Shown here piece by piece: positions 5,315 through 7,864 of a DNA stretch of 7,864 bases. A program made the position numbers and the translations under genes. Within the stretch, counting starts at the first letter, position 1; each line of letters starts with the position of its first letter. The stretch is from JAVKSL01 sp039583695 (GTDB taxonomy: Bacteria; Actinomycetota; Acidimicrobiia; Acidimicrobiales; JAJPHD01). The stretch is from contig JAVKSL010000115.1 of NCBI GenBank assembly GCA_039583695.1, positions 1 through 7,864 of the forward strand, written 5' to 3'. The notes under the pieces are model-generated. The model did not search any database, was not told the DNA's origin, and saw only the letters and a program-made list of their open reading frames with translations.

Positions 5315-7608
5315 CTCGTGACCATACCGTCGGGCTGTGACGGGCTCTCTCCCGAGCTGGGGGCGTCAAGGAGCCCCCGGTCGAGGGCGGCGACGATCTG
5401 GCGGTAGAGGTCGTCGACCTCGGCCGGGCAGTCGGTCTGCTGCGCGACCCATCTGCCCTTTCGGGTCTTGCTCTTGCCGACCTCAGCTTCGGCCTCGGCC
5501 AACTTTCCGGGAGCGGCGCCTTCGATGAAGCCTTCGACGGCCTCCGCGCTGCCGGTCCAGCTCGTGGTCAACGTGAAGACGCCGTGGCCGACACCGAGGT
5601 CCACCTGCTCGTCCCAGAGCGCCTCGGTCATGCACCGCTGGTCCTTCCCACCGTTACCCGCGCGCTGGGTGAATCGCTTCAACTCAGGGAAGTCGATCCC
5701 GGCTTGCTCGATCTGGCGGAAGATGTGGTTGCTCCAGTTGGTCTCCACGTCGAACGACTTGCTGTCGCAGACGACGACCCACGGGATGCCGAATCCGTGC
5801 AGGAGCGAGAGGATGGTGTGGAACCCGCTGTCTCCGGGGGCGCTGTAGAACGCGATGTCACTCGCTGCCGGCGCGCCAAGGTCTTCTGCTGCCTTGCTCT
5901 TGGCGCACCAGATCGGAAGCGCACCTTGCTCGGTTGGGCCGGAGACGATGACTGCGCCGCGGGAGAACAGTAGGGCCCGTGCGTCGGCCGAGAGTGCGAA
6001 CTCCTGCGTGATCTTGGCCACGTCTCCAGCGTCGAGCGCCCGAGCCAGGCGGCGGCAACGGGAGCCTGCGCCGTCATTGCTGGTCCGAAGCAGACGCGTC
6101 AGATCGCCGACTTCCTCCATCGGTACGAGATGGGGCGAGTGGGTGACGAGCAGGACCTGACCTGGCACCGTTCGCAGGGCTTGACGCAGGGCGGTCTGCC
6201 AAGTGGGGTGCAGCGACGCGCCAGGTTCGTCGAGCACGGTGAGCCGGTCGGGCGAGCTCACGAGCGCTTCGGCGAGGACGAGCGCCTCCCACGTGCCGGC
6301 ACCGAACAGCTGTATCGGACGCTCCCGCCGCGGCGTGCGGTCGTCGGTCGTGTTCCAGCCGATGACCGTGATGATGCTGCCGGGCTGGCCTCCGTCTCCC
6401 GCGTCGTTGCCTCCGCCCGAGACCGCAACCTGGCCTGCCCCTATCGGTGCGGTGGTGGCAACCGGCATCCGTGCGGCGGCGAAGGTGACGTCAAAGGCGC
6501 GGCCCGGCGCCACTCGTTCGAACTGTGCTTGGATTGCAGCGAACGCTTGGCGTTCCCGGAGGGTGGCTCCGTTCTTGAGCCCGAACAGGCGCAGCGGCAG
6601 GAACCCGGGGTCGCGAGGTGGCGCCGGGTCTGCGAGGAGCTCCCACGGGTAGATCCCGGCTCGCCAGGGGATTGTTCCGCCGACACCGAGGCCACGGAAC
6701 TGCTCACCCAGGACAATCAGTCCCTCTCTGACACAGATCCGCAAGGCGCGGGCGAAGCCGTAGGCGGACTGACCTATTGATCCAGATGCCGAGAAACCGA
6801 GCGCATCTGCCACGTCGCGAAACGGCTGGTGCTGGTCGTTGAAAGCGCCCGTCCCGAGGCGCACGACCAGGTTGGCCAACTTCTTACCTGCCGGTAGGCA
6901 CATCGCCCCGAGCGCAAAGGGCGGGAGTGGCTCAGGAAGCGCAGCCGGCGGGCTGGCATTGGCAGGCTGGCCCAACAGGACCTCTGAGAGCTTCGTCTCC
7001 CCCGACGACGGATCGGGATTCGACCCGTGGATGACGATGCTGTGCCAAGAGCGCGGGCTGTGGAGGTTCCAGTCGTAAGTCTCGCCACCGTGCTCGAACT
7101 CGTAGCGGACCTCCCATGCGGCACCGTCGTACCCGGGATGCTCAAACACCAGCGTTCCCTGGAAGAGTGCCGAGAGCTTGGCTGCGTCAATCTCGGTCGT
7201 TACCCAAACCGCCAGCTGGGCTTTGCGCTCCTCATCACCCGCGTGCGATTCTTCGACGAGCGTTGCCAGCACGGCAGCACGGACAAATGCGACGATCCGG
7301 TCCCGCTCCGTACCCGTCGTCCACTTGACGCCGAGGCGGATCGCGATCGGCACTCCCGGGGGCGATCCGTCGTGGGTCGCCTGGGTGTACGAGGACAGGA
7401 CCACCTCTGCTGGAGTGGGGATCGCTGACGCCGAGCGGCTGCGCTCGTCGGCCCAGTCGGCGAGCTTCATCACGAGGTCAAGGACGCGGACGATGTTGGT
7501 CTTCCCCGCGCCGTTCGGCCCGCCGAGCACCGTCAGGCCATCGTCGAGTCGCAGGTCAAACTGGTCGAACGACAGCAAGTTCGACACGTGAAGGGATGAC
7601 ACCCTCAC
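5311..7608 (-). CDS. OLD-like AAA/ABC ATPase with degenerate TOPRIM-like C-terminal domain (765 aa)
   Basis: This is a predicted nucleic-acid-linked defence ATPase related to OLD-family nucleases and RecF/SMC-type ABC ATPases. The start MRVSSLHVSNLLSFDQFDLR, with the P-loop GGPNGAGKT (residues 29-37), is typical. An insert of ~350 residues follows. Then come a signature-like FGAGTWEALVLAEAL (435-449), Walker B and D-loop LTVLDEPGASLHP (456-468, catalytic Asp460/Glu461) and the switch His490 in VTHSPH. Residues ~545-625 look like the TOPRIM domain of OLD proteins, but VSGPTEQGAL (555-564) has Ser556 where VEG has Glu, and VVVCDSKS (611-618) replaces D-x-D by D-S-K. Nuclease activity may thus be altered or lost. 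The start is GTG 7608, overlapping the hsdM stop as GTGA, with a good GGAGG/GAGGG upstream. The stop overlaps the XRE/ImmA start as ATGA. ATPase assignment is strong; TOPRIM is probable. Confidence 0.8.
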   Translation of the reverse strand: MRVSSLHVSNLLSFDQFDLRLDDGLTVLGGPNGAGKTNIVRVLDLVMKLADWADERSRSASAIPTPAEVVLSSYTQATHDGSPPGVPIAIRLGVKWTTGTERDRIVAFVRAAVLATLVEESHAGDEERKAQLAVWVTTEIDAAKLSALFQGTLVFEHPGYDGAAWEVRYEFEHGGETYDWNLHSPRSWHSIVIHGSNPDPSSGETKLSEVLLGQPANASPPAALPEPLPPFALGAMCLPAGKKLANLVVRLGTGAFNDQHQPFRDVADALGFSASGSIGQSAYGFARALRICVREGLIVLGEQFRGLGVGGTIPWRAGIYPWELLADPAPPRDPGFLPLRLFGLKNGATLRERQAFAAIQAQFERVAPGRAFDVTFAAARMPVATTAPIGAGQVAVSGGGNDAGDGGQPGSIITVIGWNTTDDRTPRRERPIQLFGAGTWEALVLAEALVSSPDRLTVLDEPGASLHPTWQTALRQALRTVPGQVLLVTHSPHLVPMEEVGDLTRLLRTSNDGAGSRCRRLARALDAGDVAKITQEFALSADARALLFSRGAVIVSGPTEQGALPIWCAKSKAAEDLGAPAASDIAFYSAPGDSGFHTILSLLHGFGIPWVVVCDSKSFDVETNWSNHIFRQIEQAGIDFPELKRFTQRAGNGGKDQRCMTEALWDEQVDLGVGHGVFTLTTSWTGSAEAVEGFIEGAAPGKLAEAEAEVGKSKTRKGRWVAQQTDCPAEVDDLYRQIVAALDRGLLDAPSSGESPSQPDGMVTR

Positions 7609-7864
7609 TCTACGCCCTCGCCTCCGTGGCCGAGAGACAGGGCGATCTCCGTGAACTGGGCTAGCGCGGCTTCCAGGTCATCAACGATCTCGGCGGCGAT
7701 GAGCTCAGGAGCAGGCAGGTTGTCTGCGTCCTCGAGAGACTCGTCGCGCAACCAGAAGACGTCGAGACTCGCCTTATCTCGGGCGATGAGCTCCTGGTAC
7801 GAGAACCGGCGGAAGCGCTCGGATTCGACTCGCGTGGTGCGGTCCTCGGCTCGGTACGCAGCGA
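7605..7864 (-). CDS. hsdM: Type I restriction-modification DNA methyltransferase subunit M, C-terminal 85 residues (partial)
   Basis: Only the 3' end is in the window; the 5' end lies beyond 7864. The frame translates to AAYRAEDRTTRVESERFRRF, then SYQELIARDKASLDVFWLRD, ESLEDADNLPAPELIAAEIV, DDLEAALAQFTEIA and a short tail. From memory this is the conserved end of one branch of HsdM N6-adenine methyltransferases: an 'F..F.Y.ELIARDK..LD.FWL.D.SLED..NLP.P..IA.EIV.DLEAAL.QF' ending with a helical tail. HsdM modifies host DNA in complex with a specificity subunit. The catalytic NPPF/AdoMet motifs are outside the window. The stop TGA 7605-7607 overlaps the ATPase GTG, so no hsdS follows directly, which is unusual. 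The call rests on the tail only. Confidence 0.65.
   Translation of the reverse strand, partial: AAYRAEDRTTRVESERFRRFSYQELIARDKASLDVFWLRDESLEDADNLPAPELIAAEIVDDLEAALAQFTEIALSLGHGGEGVE
7615..7625 (-). promoter_or_regulatory. Ribosome binding site for the ATPase inside the end of hsdM
   Basis: On the minus strand GGAGGCGAGGG lies within the last codons of hsdM. The GAGGG part ends six bases before the GTG start at 7608. This supports GTG 7608 as the start and allows both coupled and independent initiation. Confidence 0.6.

Overview
The window is high-GC DNA (roughly two thirds G+C by eye). Its genes show strong G/C third-position preference, frequent GTG starts, stop/start overlaps and apparently leaderless transcripts. 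This points to an actinobacterium; I cannot place the genus. No core housekeeping gene is visible. The content is toxin-antitoxin, restriction-type and nucleic-acid-defence genes, i.e. an accessory defence island.

Left part (1-1121): the first ~260 bases hold no intact gene. The only recognisable coding is a ~30-residue C-terminal remnant resembling a zinc-binding medium-chain dehydrogenase (about 164-262, +). Next is a minus-strand two-gene operon with a 4-base GTGA overlap: a small 87-residue protein (627-890) followed by a HepT-like HEPN protein (280-630). The small protein sits where the MntA nucleotidyltransferase antitoxin normally is, but it lacks the nucleotidyltransferase motif. The 231-base divergent intergenic region (891-1121) carries two mirror-image leaderless start arrangements (TANNNT, 6 nt, GTG), a (CAGT)x4 repeat and two small palindromes.

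Middle (1122-3615, +): a VapB45-like antitoxin (HTH plus DUF433) overlaps a VapC45-like PIN toxin gene that is cut by an in-frame TAG at codon 45. After 55 bases comes a DUF6880-like gene. Its first ~30 codons are in one frame and the rest in another, so it is frameshifted near 2355-2362. Two lesions within ~450 bases mean either decay of this segment or sequencing error.

Right part (7864 down to 3672, -): a tightly overlapped four-gene operon. The order is the C-terminus of a type I restriction-modification DNA methyltransferase (hsdM, cut by the window edge), a 765-residue OLD-like ABC ATPase with a degenerate TOPRIM-like C-terminus, a 384-residue XRE/ImmA-IrrE metallopeptidase antitoxin, and a DUF4411 PIN toxin. 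The junctions are GTGA, ATGA and TGATG. The last carries a 9-bp GC hairpin touching the toxin start codon and covering its ribosome binding site. The inference is that a modification subunit, an ATPase and a predicted toxin-antitoxin pair are expressed as one unit. This could be a composite defence system in which the PIN toxin is a last-resort effector held by XRE/ImmA. It is the most interesting feature of the window.
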